Numbered from the stretch's first letter, positions 33,135-41,349 are shown. The stretch: DNA of 64,000 nt from Solirubrobacter ginsenosidimutans (GCF_027587205.1 NZ_JAPDOD010000020.1:62001-126000); one strand, 5' to 3'. The notes: generated from the letters alone by a model not told the origin. A program made the numbers and translations.

Positions 33135-34258
33135 GTGGAGAGCCTCGCACGGACGAGCCACCCGCCGCCCGGCGCCGGACCGGCTTCCAGCTCGCCGCCG
33201 AAGAGCTCGGCGCGCTCGCGCATGCCGACGATGCCGTGCCCCGAGCCCCTGGTGGGAGGGGTGCCGTTGACGCGCGCGCCGTCGTCGCGCACCTCGAGCT
33301 GGACCTCTTTGCCGCCGTAGGTGACCGTCACGCCGACGGTCGAGCCGGGCGCGTAGCGCAGCGCGTTCGTGAGCGCCTCCTGCACGATCCGGTAGGCGGA
33401 CATGTCCAGGCCGGGGGCGAGCTCGACGGGCTCGCCGGCGATCGTCAGCGACGTGTCCAGCCCGGCGCCGCGGACCTGCGTGACCAGCTCCTCGACACGT
33501 CGCAGCGACGGCGAAGGTGCCAGCTCGGCGCCGGGATCGGCCTTGCGCAGGATGCCGAGCATGCGGTGCAGCTCGTGGACCGCCTGGCGGCCGGTCTCCT
33601 CGACGCCCGCGAGCGCCTCCCGTTCACGCTCACGCGCCGGGTCGCTGCCCAGCAGCCGGCGCACGCCGCCCGCCTGCAGCACCATCACGGACACGCTGTG
33701 CGCCACGGCGTCGTGCAGCTCACGGGCGATCCGCGCCCGCTCCTCGACGACCGCGACGCGTGCCTGCTCCTCGCGCTCGAGCTCCACGCGCACGACGTGG
33801 CGCTCAGCTGCGGCGCGGCGCTCCTCGTGGCCGCGCAGCGCGCGTCCGCCGCCCCAGGCCAGCAGGTAGAAGCCGGACTGCGCGCCGGCTTGGGCGATCT
33901 CCTGGATCCGCCCCGAGGAGAAGTCCACGATCACGTAGGCGAGGCCGATGCCGTAGCCGATCAGCGCGGGCTTCAGGCGCAGCTCGTAGGCGACGGTGAA
34001 CATCAGGATCAGCTCGGCCAGGAACGGCGAGAGCGGGTCGGTGTCGTAGGTCTGGTCGTGCGCGAGCGACTGCACGACGACGACCGCGGCCAAGGCGCCG
34101 AGCGGCTGACGCCGGCGCAGCGCGACCGCGACGCCGTTGACCGCCGCGGCGACGAGCCAGCGCTCGGTGTGCTCGCGCACGAGCGCCTCGAGCACGCCGA
34201 GTGCGGCGATGGGGATCGCCATCGCGAGGTCGATCTGCTGGGCGCGGCTCAGTCGCAC
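33131..34258 (-). CDS. NarL-type sensor histidine kinase
   Basis: About 375 residues, taken from the GTG at 34258 (RLSRAQQIDLAMAIPIAALG). Four or five N-terminal hydrophobic segments are followed by a coiled linker. The HisKA_3 box ERARIARELHDAVAHSVSVMVLQAGG carries the phospho-acceptor His, and the ATPase domain shows YRIVQEALTNALRYAPGS and SGHGIVGMRERAELFGGELEAG. This is the usual actinobacterial DesK-like architecture. Longer in-frame readings extend Arg-rich sequence into the divergent gene region and are rejected. Signal unknown. Confidence 0.9.
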   Translation of the reverse strand: MRLSRAQQIDLAMAIPIAALGVLEALVREHTERWLVAAAVNGVAVALRRRQPLGALAAVVVVQSLAHDQTYDTDPLSPFLAELILMFTVAYELRLKPALIGYGIGLAYVIVDFSSGRIQEIAQAGAQSGFYLLAWGGGRALRGHEERRAAAERHVVRVELEREEQARVAVVEERARIARELHDAVAHSVSVMVLQAGGVRRLLGSDPAREREREALAGVEETGRQAVHELHRMLGILRKADPGAELAPSPSLRRVEELVTQVRGAGLDTSLTIAGEPVELAPGLDMSAYRIVQEALTNALRYAPGSTVGVTVTYGGKEVQLEVRDDGARVNGTPPTRGSGHGIVGMRERAELFGGELEAGPAPGGGWLVRARLST

Positions 34259-34351
34259 GATGCGGGCAAGGTACCGGCGCGCGGGGCGCAGTTCATCGGC
34301 CTCGCGGATGATCGGAACGTCCGCCGCGCGGGGGACGCGCAATCGCCGGGG

Positions 34352-34380
34352 CGGGCGACGACGGCAGACGTCGCCGCCCG
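34352..34380. promoter_or_regulatory. Stem-loop between the divergent kinase and membrane-protein genes
   Basis: CGGGCG-A-CGACG (34352-34363) pairs with CGTCG-C-CGCCCG (34369-34380) with one internal mismatch, around GCAGA. It ends 13 bases before the ATG at 34394. It could be a leader structure or operator; no -35/-10 pair was recognised in the 135-bp gap. Confidence 0.35.
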
Positions 34381-34393
34381 TAGCTTGCTCGGC

Positions 34394-35110
34394 ATGCTCT
34401 CTGACCCCCGCCGCTTCAGCCGCATCGTCGCGGCTGTCGCCCTGATTCTCGCCCCGATCATCACCCTCGCCGGCATGCTCGCCACGCCGTGGGAGGACGA
34501 GGCCACGACGGCCAGCTACCACGACGCGCTCGCCGCTCATCCGGGCCAGGCCGGGATCGCCGCACTGCTGCTGCACTTCGGCTATCTGCTGCTGCTTCCG
34601 GCCGCGCTCGGGATCATGCACCTCGCCCGCCGCTCGACCCCGAAGGTCGCCCACATCGGCGGCGTCCTCGCCGTGATCGGCCTGGCCACGCTGCCGGGCC
34701 TGCTCGTCACCGACTACTACGACCTGGCGCTGGCGCAGAACCTGCCGCGCGCCGAGTCGGTCAAGATCGCCGACGACGCCGCGAGCCACTGGACCGCGGC
34801 CGTCCTGCTCGCGAGCACGATCGCGCCGATGTTCTTCGGCCTCGTGACGCTCCTGGTCGCCGCGTTCCGGGCGGGTGTCGTCAAGTTCTGGGCGCCGATC
34901 GCGGTCGCCGTCGGCTGGATCCTGCCGTTCGCGTCCGGCACCGGGCTCGTCCCGGCGGCCGCCGGTGCCGTGCTGATCGGCGTGGCGCTGCTGCCGATCG
35001 GCATCAAGGTCGCGCGGATGAGCGATCAGGCGTGGGCCGAGGGCGCCGCCGGCCGCGTCCGCACCAAGCGCGCGAAGGCGCCGAAGATGGCGGTGGAGAG
35101 CGCCGCCTGA
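34394..35110 (+). CDS. Membrane protein of unknown function
   Basis: 238 residues from ATG 34394 (LSDPRRFSRIVAAVALILAP). Six or so hydrophobic segments, with acidic outward loops such as TPWEDEATTASYHDALAAH and TDYYDLALAQNLPR, and a basic C-terminal tail (RVRTKRAKAPKMAVES). No family is recognised with confidence; it resembles small multi-pass proteins next to actinobacterial two-component systems. Its last 85 bp overlap the convergent amidotransferase gene. Confidence 0.75.
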   Translation: MLSDPRRFSRIVAAVALILAPIITLAGMLATPWEDEATTASYHDALAAHPGQAGIAALLLHFGYLLLLPAALGIMHLARRSTPKVAHIGGVLAVIGLATLPGLLVTDYYDLALAQNLPRAESVKIADDAASHWTAAVLLASTIAPMFFGLVTLLVAAFRAGVVKFWAPIAVAVGWILPFASGTGLVPAAAGAVLIGVALLPIGIKVARMSDQAWAEGAAGRVRTKRAKAPKMAVESAA

Positions 35111-35730
35111 CCGGGGAGATGGCGGGCGTCCGCCTCGCGGGCGCCCGCCACGGTCTTCCCGGCGGGCTCGAGCAGCTCACCCCACTCCGCGTACCACCCG
35201 TCGAGTGAGACCTCGTCGATCTCCGGGTGAAACTGCACGCCCCACGCGAGGCGGCCGATGCGGAAGCCCTCCGCCCGGCTGCCTTGTGGGCGTTTCAGGA
35301 TCTCCACCGCGCCCGGCGGCGGCTCGATCCCGTCCTCGTTCCAGTGCAGGGCGTGGGCGCCAGGCGGGATCGCGCCGAGGACCGGGTCATCGGTGTCGAG
35401 GGGTTCGATCGGCGCCCAGGTGATCAGCCGGCGGGGCAGGCGGGAGACCTCGCCGCCGCACGCGTGGGCCAGCAGCTGCGCGCCGAGGCAGACGCCGAGG
35501 AACGGGATCTCGTGCGCCACGGCCTCGCGGATCAGCTCGACCTCGGGCACGAACTCCGGGTCCCACGCGGACTTCTCGCCGCCGAAGGACACGATCGCGT
35601 CGGTCGTGTCGAGGTCAGGCAGCGCGCCGTCGAAGTATTCCGTGACTTCACCCAGCGGGGCTGCGGCGTTGCCGAGGAACGGCTGCTGCAAATGGTGAAT
35701 GACGGCGATGCGTGGGTAAGTCGTGGGCAT
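35026..35730 (-). CDS. Class I glutamine amidotransferase-like protein
   Basis: 234 residues from ATG 35730. The nucleophile elbow FLGVCLGAQLLAHACGG has the catalytic Cys, and WGVQFHPEIDEVS carries the His/Glu pair, so the amidase triad is complete. It resembles the stand-alone GMP-synthase-like amidotransferases (YfeJ/GuaA-GATase type), which act on small molecules such as gamma-glutamyl compounds. The start codon overlaps the divergent permease start in the tetranucleotide CATG. The 3' end overlaps the neighbouring membrane-protein gene by 85 bp. Confidence 0.88.
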   Translation of the reverse strand: MPTTYPRIAVIHHLQQPFLGNAAAPLGEVTEYFDGALPDLDTTDAIVSFGGEKSAWDPEFVPEVELIREAVAHEIPFLGVCLGAQLLAHACGGEVSRLPRRLITWAPIEPLDTDDPVLGAIPPGAHALHWNEDGIEPPPGAVEILKRPQGSRAEGFRIGRLAWGVQFHPEIDEVSLDGWYAEWGELLEPAGKTVAGAREADARHLPGQAALSTAIFGAFARLVRTRPAAPSAHA

Positions 35731-37138
35731 GGTCGAGGAAAGCGGTGGTCTCCAGAGCGGCCTCAAGCGCCGCCACGTGACGATGATCTCGCTCGGTGGG
35801 GTGATCGGTGCCGGGTTGTTCGTCGGCTCGGGCGCCGTCATCAACCAGACCGGCCCTGCCGCTGTTCTCTCCTATCTTGCCGCGGGCCTGCTCGTGGTGC
35901 TCGTCATGCGGATGCTCGGCGAGATGGCGGTCGCCAATCCCAGCACCGGCTCGTTCGCCGACTACGCGGGGCTGGCGATGGGCAACTGGGCTCGCTTCGT
36001 CGTCGGCTGGCTGTACTGGTATTTCTGGGTCATCGTGCTGGCCGTCGAAGCGGCCGCCGGCGCAGGAATCATCCAGGAGTGGCTGCCGGGCGTCCCGATC
36101 TGGGCGTCCTCGCTCGTGCTCATGCTCGCCCTGACCGCGACCAACCTCGTGTCGGTCAAGGCCTTCGGCGAGTTCGAGTTCTGGTTCGCCTCGATCAAGG
36201 TCGTCGCGATCCTCGTCTTCATCGCGATCGCGATGGTCTACGTGATCGGGCACGGCGTCCCGGAGCTGACCGCCAACGGCGGGTTCGCGCCCAAAGGCGG
36301 CGTCGCGATCCTGTCCGGGATCGTGATCGTCATCTTCGCCTTCGTGGGGGCGGAGATCGCCACGATCGCCGCCGCGGAGTCCAAAGAGCCCGGTGAGGCG
36401 GTCACGCGCGCCACCAACTCGGTGATCGTCCGCGTGCTGACGTTCTACGTGCTCTCGATCTTCCTGATCGTCGCGATCCTGCCGTGGAACTCGGCCGAGC
36501 TCGGCAAGTCGCCGTTCGCCGCAGCGCTGGGAGAGATCGGGTTTCCGGCCGCGGAGCAGGTCATGAACGCGGTAGTGCTGACCGCGGTGCTCTCGTGCCT
36601 GAACTCCGGGCTCTACGTGGCGTCGCGGATGAACTTCGCGCTGGCGCGGTCCGGTGACGCTCCGCAGTGGATGGTGCGCCTGAACGGGCGCGGCGTGCCG
36701 GCCCGGGCGATCCTGATCGCGACCTCGGTCGGCTTCCTGTCGGTGATCGCCAACGTGATCTCGCCGGAGAAGGTCTTCCTCTTCCTGCTGAACTCCAGCG
36801 GCGCGGTGGCGCTGTTCGTCTACCTGCTGATCGCGGTCTCGCAGCTCGTGCTGAGGCGGCGGCTGGAAAAGGAGAACCCCGAGCACATCCAGGTGCGGAT
36901 GTGGCTGTACCCCTACCTGACGTGGTTCACGATTGCGGCGATCGTGGTCGTGATCGGTTCGATGGCGTTCGTCGACGACGTCCGCTCGCAGCTCTACCTC
37001 GGCCTCTTGAGCGTGGCGGTCGTGCTCGCGGCCTACTGGCTGAAGTCGCGCCGCGGCGGAGCGGGCGAGCCGGCCGGTGAAGGCCGGTTCACCCGCGAGA
37101 GCGACCGCTCACCCGAGCGGTCGGCGACGCCTGGCTAG
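35729..37138 (+). CDS. Amino-acid permease, APC superfamily (GabP/AnsP-like)
   Basis: 469 residues, 12 hydrophobic segments. The N-terminus LKRRHVTMISLGGVIGAGLF with its GxxxGxGLF helix-1 signature, ANPSTGSFADYAG and FVGAEIATIAAAESKEPGEAV are diagnostic of the amino acid transporter family in Gram-positive bacteria. Substrate might be GABA, asparagine or proline. The ATG at 35729 shares two bases with the divergent amidotransferase ATG, leaving no leader. The stop shares CTAG with the glutaredoxin gene. Confidence 0.92.
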   Translation: MVEESGGLQSGLKRRHVTMISLGGVIGAGLFVGSGAVINQTGPAAVLSYLAAGLLVVLVMRMLGEMAVANPSTGSFADYAGLAMGNWARFVVGWLYWYFWVIVLAVEAAAGAGIIQEWLPGVPIWASSLVLMLALTATNLVSVKAFGEFEFWFASIKVVAILVFIAIAMVYVIGHGVPELTANGGFAPKGGVAILSGIVIVIFAFVGAEIATIAAAESKEPGEAVTRATNSVIVRVLTFYVLSIFLIVAILPWNSAELGKSPFAAALGEIGFPAAEQVMNAVVLTAVLSCLNSGLYVASRMNFALARSGDAPQWMVRLNGRGVPARAILIATSVGFLSVIANVISPEKVFLFLLNSSGAVALFVYLLIAVSQLVLRRRLEKENPEHIQVRMWLYPYLTWFTIAAIVVVIGSMAFVDDVRSQLYLGLLSVAVVLAAYWLKSRRGGAGEPAGEGRFTRESDRSPERSATPG

Positions 37139-37536
37139 GCGAGGTTGTTCTTGATCTGCAGCGGCGGGGCGCCCGGCTCGGAGGCGACGGGGGCGTCCTC
37201 CGGCGCGTCCTCGGGCGGCACGATGCCGAGCGCGGTGGCGAGCTCGCCGGTCTCGTACATCTCCGTGACGATGTCGCAGCCGCCGATGAACTCCCCGTTG
37301 ACGAACAGCTGGGGGATCGTCGGCCAGTTGGAGATCGCCGACAGCTCCTGGCGGATGCGCGGGTCCGGGAGGATGTCGACCGCCGCGTAGGAGGCGCTCA
37401 GCGCGTCCAGGGCCGCGACCGTGCGGGCGCTGAAACCGCACATCGGCTGCTCCGGGCGGCCCTTCATGAAGAGGATGACTTCGTGCTCGGAGATCGCCTT
37501 GGAGATCTCGTCGCGGATGGGATTGGTGGTGCTCAC
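37135..37536 (-). CDS. Monothiol glutaredoxin (Grx4/GrxD-type)
   Basis: 133 residues. The monothiol active site CGFS is at 33-36 (PEQPMCGFSARTV), preceded by VILFMKG with the GSH-contact Lys. WPTIPQLFVNGEFIGGCDIV carries the cis-Pro TIP motif and the GGCD glutathione site. A 25-residue Pro/Glu-rich tail follows the usual end. Such proteins hold a glutathione-ligated [2Fe-2S] cluster and pair with BolA proteins; a bolA gene is next to it, and an ErpA-type carrier is divergent. In Actinomycetota, where glutathione is often missing, the thiol ligand is an open question. Confidence 0.93.
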   Translation of the reverse strand: MSTTNPIRDEISKAISEHEVILFMKGRPEQPMCGFSARTVAALDALSASYAAVDILPDPRIRQELSAISNWPTIPQLFVNGEFIGGCDIVTEMYETGELATALGIVPPEDAPEDAPVASEPGAPPLQIKNNLA

Positions 37537-37539
37537 GGT

Positions 37540-37767
37540 CTACTCCGCCTTGGTGACGAGGGACAGGGCATGGATGGGGCCGCCGATGTCGGCTCCGAAC
37601 ACCGCGTAGACACGGCGATGCTGCTCGATGCGGCTCATACCGGCGAACTCCGGCGCGACAACTTCGGCGCGAAAGTGGTCTTCTGTGCCCGTGAGGTCGA
37701 TAACCCGGGCAGTGGCGCCCGGAATCGCGGCCTCGATGCGCTGCTTCAGATCGTCCGTAGAGGGCAT
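37540..37767 (-). CDS. BolA/IbaG family protein
   Basis: 75 residues from ATG 37767 (PSTDDLKQRIEAAIPGATARVID). The core GTEDHFRAEVVAPEFAGMSRIEQHRRVYAVF has the conserved His residues that help ligate the Grx-BolA [2Fe-2S] cluster, and GPIHALSLVTKAE is the standard C-terminus. Its stop lies 3 bp before the glutaredoxin start, so the two are co-expressed and probably form a complex. Confidence 0.92.
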   Translation of the reverse strand: MPSTDDLKQRIEAAIPGATARVIDLTGTEDHFRAEVVAPEFAGMSRIEQHRRVYAVFGADIGGPIHALSLVTKAE

Positions 37768-37837
37768 CTGACGTAGAGCGTAGCGGCCGCTACACTTCGG
37801 GAAGTATTGGCCCGGAGACCTCCACGGGAGTAGCAAC

Positions 37838-38191
37838 GTGATCAGCTTCACCGAGAACGGCGCAGAGAAGGTGCAGGAGTTCCTGTCGTCGCAGGGCGCC
37901 GACGTGCAGACGTCCGGCCTGCGCGTGGGCGTGCGCGGTGGCGGCTGCTCCGGCTTCCAGTATTCGCTCGCCTTCGACACCGAACGCGACGGGGACACGG
38001 TCTTCGAGGACCACGGCCTCCGCATCCTCGTCGATTCCCCCTCGCTCCCGTACGTGCGCGGCGCGGTCGTGGACTACGTCGAGTCGATGCAGGGCGCGGG
38101 CTTCAAGGTCGAGAACCCGAACGTCATCGCGGCCTGCGGCTGCGGCTCTTCCTTCCGCGTGGCGGAGGAAGAGGAAGTCTCCGCGGTTTAG
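37838..38191 (+). CDS. erpA: A-type iron-sulfur carrier (ErpA/IscA/HesB)
   Basis: 117 residues, GTG start. The three cluster-binding cysteines are visible: GGGCSGFQY and NVIAACGCGSSF. It delivers [4Fe-4S] or [2Fe-2S] clusters to apo-enzymes. Divergent from the bolA/grx pair across 70 bp, so the three genes form an Fe-S trafficking locus. A C-terminal EEEEVSAV tail is unremarkable. Confidence 0.92.
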   Translation: MISFTENGAEKVQEFLSSQGADVQTSGLRVGVRGGGCSGFQYSLAFDTERDGDTVFEDHGLRILVDSPSLPYVRGAVVDYVESMQGAGFKVENPNVIAACGCGSSFRVAEEEEVSAV

Positions 38192-38232
38192 TCGACAAAC
38201 GTTCACTTGTAACGCGCCGTTTCGGCGCTTGA

Positions 38233-39012
38233 ATGGCGCGCATGTTCATGCGCGCCTTCTTTTTGTCCGCGGCCGTACTGGCGCTCGCCGCGCCGACGGC
38301 CGGCGCTGCGATCGCCGATCAGGTCGTCCCGGTCTACGACGCCGATGACGGCGTGACCGCGGGCCAGACGGCGCACGGGACGTTCCTGCGCTTCGGCCCG
38401 AAGGCGGCAAAGCTGTACCGCCGCTTCGCCGGGCACACGGTTCGCGTGGGCTGTGGCCGGCCGTCGGCCAAGGACGACGGCACCAGCGGCTTCACGGGGA
38501 GCACCGACGGGACGCAGGAGCTGTACGGCGACGGGTACCTGTCCGAAGATCGCCGGATGCCGCGGACGCGCGGCCGGGTCGGGCTCGGGTACGTCGGCGA
38601 TCCTTACGACGTCTGCTTCATCGCGACCAAACGGCGCACGTCGGACGACATCTGCCTCCCGGTCAGCGCGCCGCCGTACGACGAAGACAGGTGCGTTCGT
38701 CTGCTGGTCGCCCTCACCCCGCAAGGGGTCGCCGACATCGACGAGCGCTCCCGCGTGATCGAGCTCGGCGAGCTGTTCGGCGCGCCGATCGACGAGGCGC
38801 AGAAGGAGTTCGGCGCGGACATCGTGGTGCTCGATTCGCCCGACGCCTCGCCGCCGGTCGGCAAGGTCGGCCTCTACGAAGTCGGGGCGAACACGGCCGC
38901 CGTCGCCATGCTGCGCGACGGGCGCCGGCTCTTCGTCCGCCAGGACGGCGAGGTCTACAGCACCAACGTAGGCCCGCTCAGCGGCGGCGAGGACGTGTTC
39001 TCACTGATCTGA
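38233..39012 (+). CDS. Secreted protein of unknown function
   Basis: Up to 259 residues. A signal peptide is clear (RAFFLSAAVLALAAPTAGA, cleavage near GAA-IAD). Met codons at 38233, 38242 and 38248 are all possible starts; the last gives the cleanest signal peptide, and the first two lie in the terminator stem. The mature part has several Cys (VGCGRPS, DVCFIAT, DICLPVS, DRCVRLL) that could form disulfides, and beta-rich segments. No family recognised. Confidence 0.75.
   Translation: MARMFMRAFFLSAAVLALAAPTAGAAIADQVVPVYDADDGVTAGQTAHGTFLRFGPKAAKLYRRFAGHTVRVGCGRPSAKDDGTSGFTGSTDGTQELYGDGYLSEDRRMPRTRGRVGLGYVGDPYDVCFIATKRRTSDDICLPVSAPPYDEDRCVRLLVALTPQGVADIDERSRVIELGELFGAPIDEAQKEFGADIVVLDSPDASPPVGKVGLYEVGANTAAVAMLRDGRRLFVRQDGEVYSTNVGPLSGGEDVFSLI
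38235..38263 (+). terminator. Intrinsic terminator overlapping the next gene start
   Basis: GGCGCGCATG (38235-38244) and CATGCGCGCC (38247-38256) are perfect 10-bp arms around TT, followed by TTCTTTTT. This is a textbook rho-independent terminator for the erpA transcript. A smaller hairpin GCGCCG-TTT-CGGCGC (38214-38228) precedes it. It contains the first codons of the following secreted-protein gene, so it may also act as an attenuator for it. Confidence 0.75.
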
Positions 39013-39033
39013 CCGCCGGCGCGTTGGAGGCGC

Positions 39034-39666
39034 ATGCGCCTCTATGACTACGCCGCCTCCGGGAACTGCTTCAAGGTCCGCCTGCTGCTCGGCCTGCTCG
39101 GCCGCGAGTACGAGCGGGTCGCCGTGGACATCTTCGCCGGGGACACGCTGACCGACGCGTTCGGCGCGCTGAATCCGCTGCGGGAGACGCCCGTGCTCGA
39201 GCTTTCGGACGGGCGGCGGCTCACGCAGTCCAACGCGATCCTGTGGTTCCTGGGCGAGGGCACGCCGTTTCTGCCCGCCGATCCGTGGGAACGCGGGCTG
39301 GTCGCGTCGTGGCTGTCGTTCGAGCAGGAGCGGGTGATGGGCGGGATCGGCGGGCCGCGCTTCCGGGCGCTGACCGGTCGGCCGTTCGACGCGGGGCGGC
39401 TGGACACGGGGCGCGGCGCGCTCGCGCACCTCGACGATCACCTGCACGGGCGCGAGTGGGTGGTCGGGGGCGTGCCGTCGATCGCCGACCTCGGGCTGTT
39501 CCCGTACGTGAGCGTGGCGGGCGATGCCGGGCTCGAGCACCCGCCCGAGGTCGCCGCGTGGCTGGACCGGGTCCGCGCGCTGCCGGGGTTCGTGGACGAC
39601 TTCGTCACGTATCCGGAGAACGCGCGGCCCGGCGTCGCCCGCTCGATCTACGACTCGATGAACTGA
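39034..39666 (+). CDS. Glutathione S-transferase family protein
   Basis: 210 residues. The thioredoxin-like half opens RLYDYAASGNCFKVRLLLGLLG with a Ser/Asn catalytic region and has the cis-Pro ETPVLEL and SNAILWFLGE motifs. The helical half contains WVVGGVPSIADLGLFPYV with the N-capping box. Substrate and thiol unknown. The last 19 bp overlap the convergent SnoaL-like gene. Confidence 0.9.
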   Translation: MRLYDYAASGNCFKVRLLLGLLGREYERVAVDIFAGDTLTDAFGALNPLRETPVLELSDGRRLTQSNAILWFLGEGTPFLPADPWERGLVASWLSFEQERVMGGIGGPRFRALTGRPFDAGRLDTGRGALAHLDDHLHGREWVVGGVPSIADLGLFPYVSVAGDAGLEHPPEVAAWLDRVRALPGFVDDFVTYPENARPGVARSIYDSMN

Positions 39667-40061
39667 TAGTCGAGCCGGATCCGGTCGTCGGCGTCGAGCA
39701 CTAGGATCTGGAGGCCGGTCGCGGCGACGTCGCCGCCGGCCCGGGGGACCATCTCCCAGCGCAGCTTGACCATGTCGCGCAGCCGGGCGGCGTCGCCGGC
39801 GGGGCGGAAGACGAAGCCGCCGCGGGCGACGAACTCGTCGTGGGACTTGGTCACCCGCTCCTCGAGCGCGTCGTGGCCGCGGGCCTCGAGGTCGACGGCG
39901 ACGCCGAGGGCACCGGCGGCGGTGCGGATCTCCTGCGGCGGCTGGAGGGTGTGGGAGGCGTCGTCGGTCCAGAGCCGCTCGACGGCGGCGCGGCGGCGGG
40001 TCGGGTCGGGCTCGTTCCAGACCGCGACGTAGCGGTCGGCGAGGATGGTGGCGTCGGTCAT
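39648..40061 (-). CDS. SnoaL-like (NTF2-fold) protein
   Basis: About 137 residues from ATG 40061 (TDATILADRYVAVWNEPDP); an ATG three codons upstream is possible. YVAVWNEPDPTRRRAAVERLWTDDASH and VTKSHDEFVARGGFVF, with LKWEMV-like MVKLRWEMVPR, are typical of the NTF2-like polyketide-cyclase/SnoaL group, whose functions vary. Divergent from an XRE regulator across a 16-bp palindrome, so it is a probable regulatory target. Confidence 0.85.
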   Translation of the reverse strand: MTDATILADRYVAVWNEPDPTRRRAAVERLWTDDASHTLQPPQEIRTAAGALGVAVDLEARGHDALEERVTKSHDEFVARGGFVFRPAGDAARLRDMVKLRWEMVPRAGGDVAATGLQILVLDADDRIRLDYQFIES

Positions 40062-40086
40062 GCCTTCCATCGTCGAGGGCTGTGCA

Positions 40087-40102
40087 ATTCCCTCGAGGGA
40101 AT
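40087..40102. promoter_or_regulatory. 16-bp perfect palindromic operator
   Basis: ATTCCCTCGAGGGAAT is fully self-complementary and lies between the divergent SnoaL-like and XRE-regulator genes, 26 bp upstream of the regulator GTG. The regulator is the most likely ligand, giving control of both transcripts. Confidence 0.75.
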
Positions 40103-40127
40103 GGCGCGGAGGTGGAGACTGTGGGGT

Positions 40128-40871
40128 GTGAGCACCTTCGCGACCGAACTTCGCTCCTGGCGCACGCGGCGGCGGGTGAGCCAGCTCGAGCTGGCGCTTC
40201 GGGCGGGAACGACGCAGCGGCACGTCAGCTTCATCGAGGGTGGCCGGTCAGTGCCTGGGCGAGGGATGGTGGTGCGGCTCGCGGAGTCGCTCGACGTCCC
40301 GCTGCGTGAGCGCAACGCCTTGCTGCTGGCCGCCGGCTTCGCACCTGCCTACTCCGAGACGCCGTACGTGGAGCTGGAATCGGTGCGGGAGGCGCTCGGC
40401 TCCGTGCTGCGCGGTCACATGCCGTATCCGGCGGTGATCGTCGACCGGCACGGCGACCTGGTCGACGCCAACCCGGCATTCCACGCGATCGTGGCCGAGG
40501 GGGCCCCGGTGACGAACGTGCCGCGGCTGCTGCTCGGGCCGCTCGCGCCGCGGATCGTCAACTTCTCCGAGTGGGCGTGGCACGTGGTCGATCGCTTGCG
40601 CGAGAACGCGTTGCAGAACCCGGACGAGCGGCTGAGCGCCCTGGTCGAGGAGCTGACGATGCTCGCCGGTGAGCGGCCTCGCGCCACCACGCTGGGCTTC
40701 GCGGTGCCGTTGCGGCTGCGCTGCGGTGAGCACGAGCTGCAGCTGCTCACGACGCTCGCGCACTTCGGCACGGCGGTCGACGTCACCGTGGCGGAGCTGC
40801 GCCTCGAGGCCTTTCTCCCCGCAGACGCCGAGACGGCCGAGCAATTGCGTTCTCTAGCGTTGTCGGGATGA
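40128..40871 (+). CDS. XRE-family regulator with MmyB-like ligand domain
   Basis: About 247 residues from GTG 40128 (STFATELRSWRTRRRVSQLEL), preceded by GGTGGAG; an ATG at 40101 gives a longer form that begins inside the operator. Residues 1-65 form an XRE helix-turn-helix (SQLELALRAGTTQRHVSFIEGGRSVPG). The rest matches the MmyB-like PAS-fold ligand-binding domain (YPAVIVDRHGDLVDANPAFHAI, VDVTVAELRLEAFLPAD). Such regulators often sit divergent to short enzymes and repress them. Its stop overlaps the truncated hemoglobin start. Confidence 0.88.
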   Translation: MSTFATELRSWRTRRRVSQLELALRAGTTQRHVSFIEGGRSVPGRGMVVRLAESLDVPLRERNALLLAAGFAPAYSETPYVELESVREALGSVLRGHMPYPAVIVDRHGDLVDANPAFHAIVAEGAPVTNVPRLLLGPLAPRIVNFSEWAWHVVDRLRENALQNPDERLSALVEELTMLAGERPRATTLGFAVPLRLRCGEHELQLLTTLAHFGTAVDVTVAELRLEAFLPADAETAEQLRSLALSG

Positions 40872-41338
40872 GCGAGACGCCGACGATCTACGAATGGGGT
40901 GGCGGGCGGGAGGCGTTCGAGCGCTGGCTCAACGTCTTCTACGACCTCGTCGAGGGCGAGCCGGCGCTGGCGCGGCTGTTCGGCGGGCGGGTGAGCGAGG
41001 AGCACCGCGCGCACGTCACCACCTGGTGGTGCGAGGTGATGGGCGGGCCGGCGACCTACACCACAGACAACGGCGGCTATGAGCACATGCTGGCCAAGCA
41101 CCGTGGGCTGTCGATCACGCCCGAGTTGCGGCTGCGCTTCGTCACGCTGCTCTCCCAAGCGGCCGACGATGCGGGCCTCCCGGACGACCCGGAGTTCCGC
41201 GCCGCGCTGATGGGCTACGCGGAGTGGGGCTCGCGGCTGGCCGTCCACAACTCCCAGCCGGACGCCGCCGTCGCCGAGCACGCGCCGGTCCCGCGCTGGG
41301 GCTGGGGCGTCGCGCCGCCGTACGTCCCAGGGGCGTAG
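40868..41338 (+). CDS. Group II truncated hemoglobin
   Basis: 156 residues. Tyr25 (B10, VFYDLV) and proximal His78 (MLAKHRGL) are in place, WGSRLAVHNS provides a helix-G Trp, and the C-terminal WGWGVAPPY is characteristic of group II. The protein may bind O2, NO or sulfide. ATGA coupling to the XRE regulator is unusual and suggests it is in that regulon. Confidence 0.9.
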   Translation: MSETPTIYEWGGGREAFERWLNVFYDLVEGEPALARLFGGRVSEEHRAHVTTWWCEVMGGPATYTTDNGGYEHMLAKHRGLSITPELRLRFVTLLSQAADDAGLPDDPEFRAALMGYAEWGSRLAVHNSQPDAAVAEHAPVPRWGWGVAPPYVPGA

Positions 41339-41349
41339 ACGGGTCCGCC

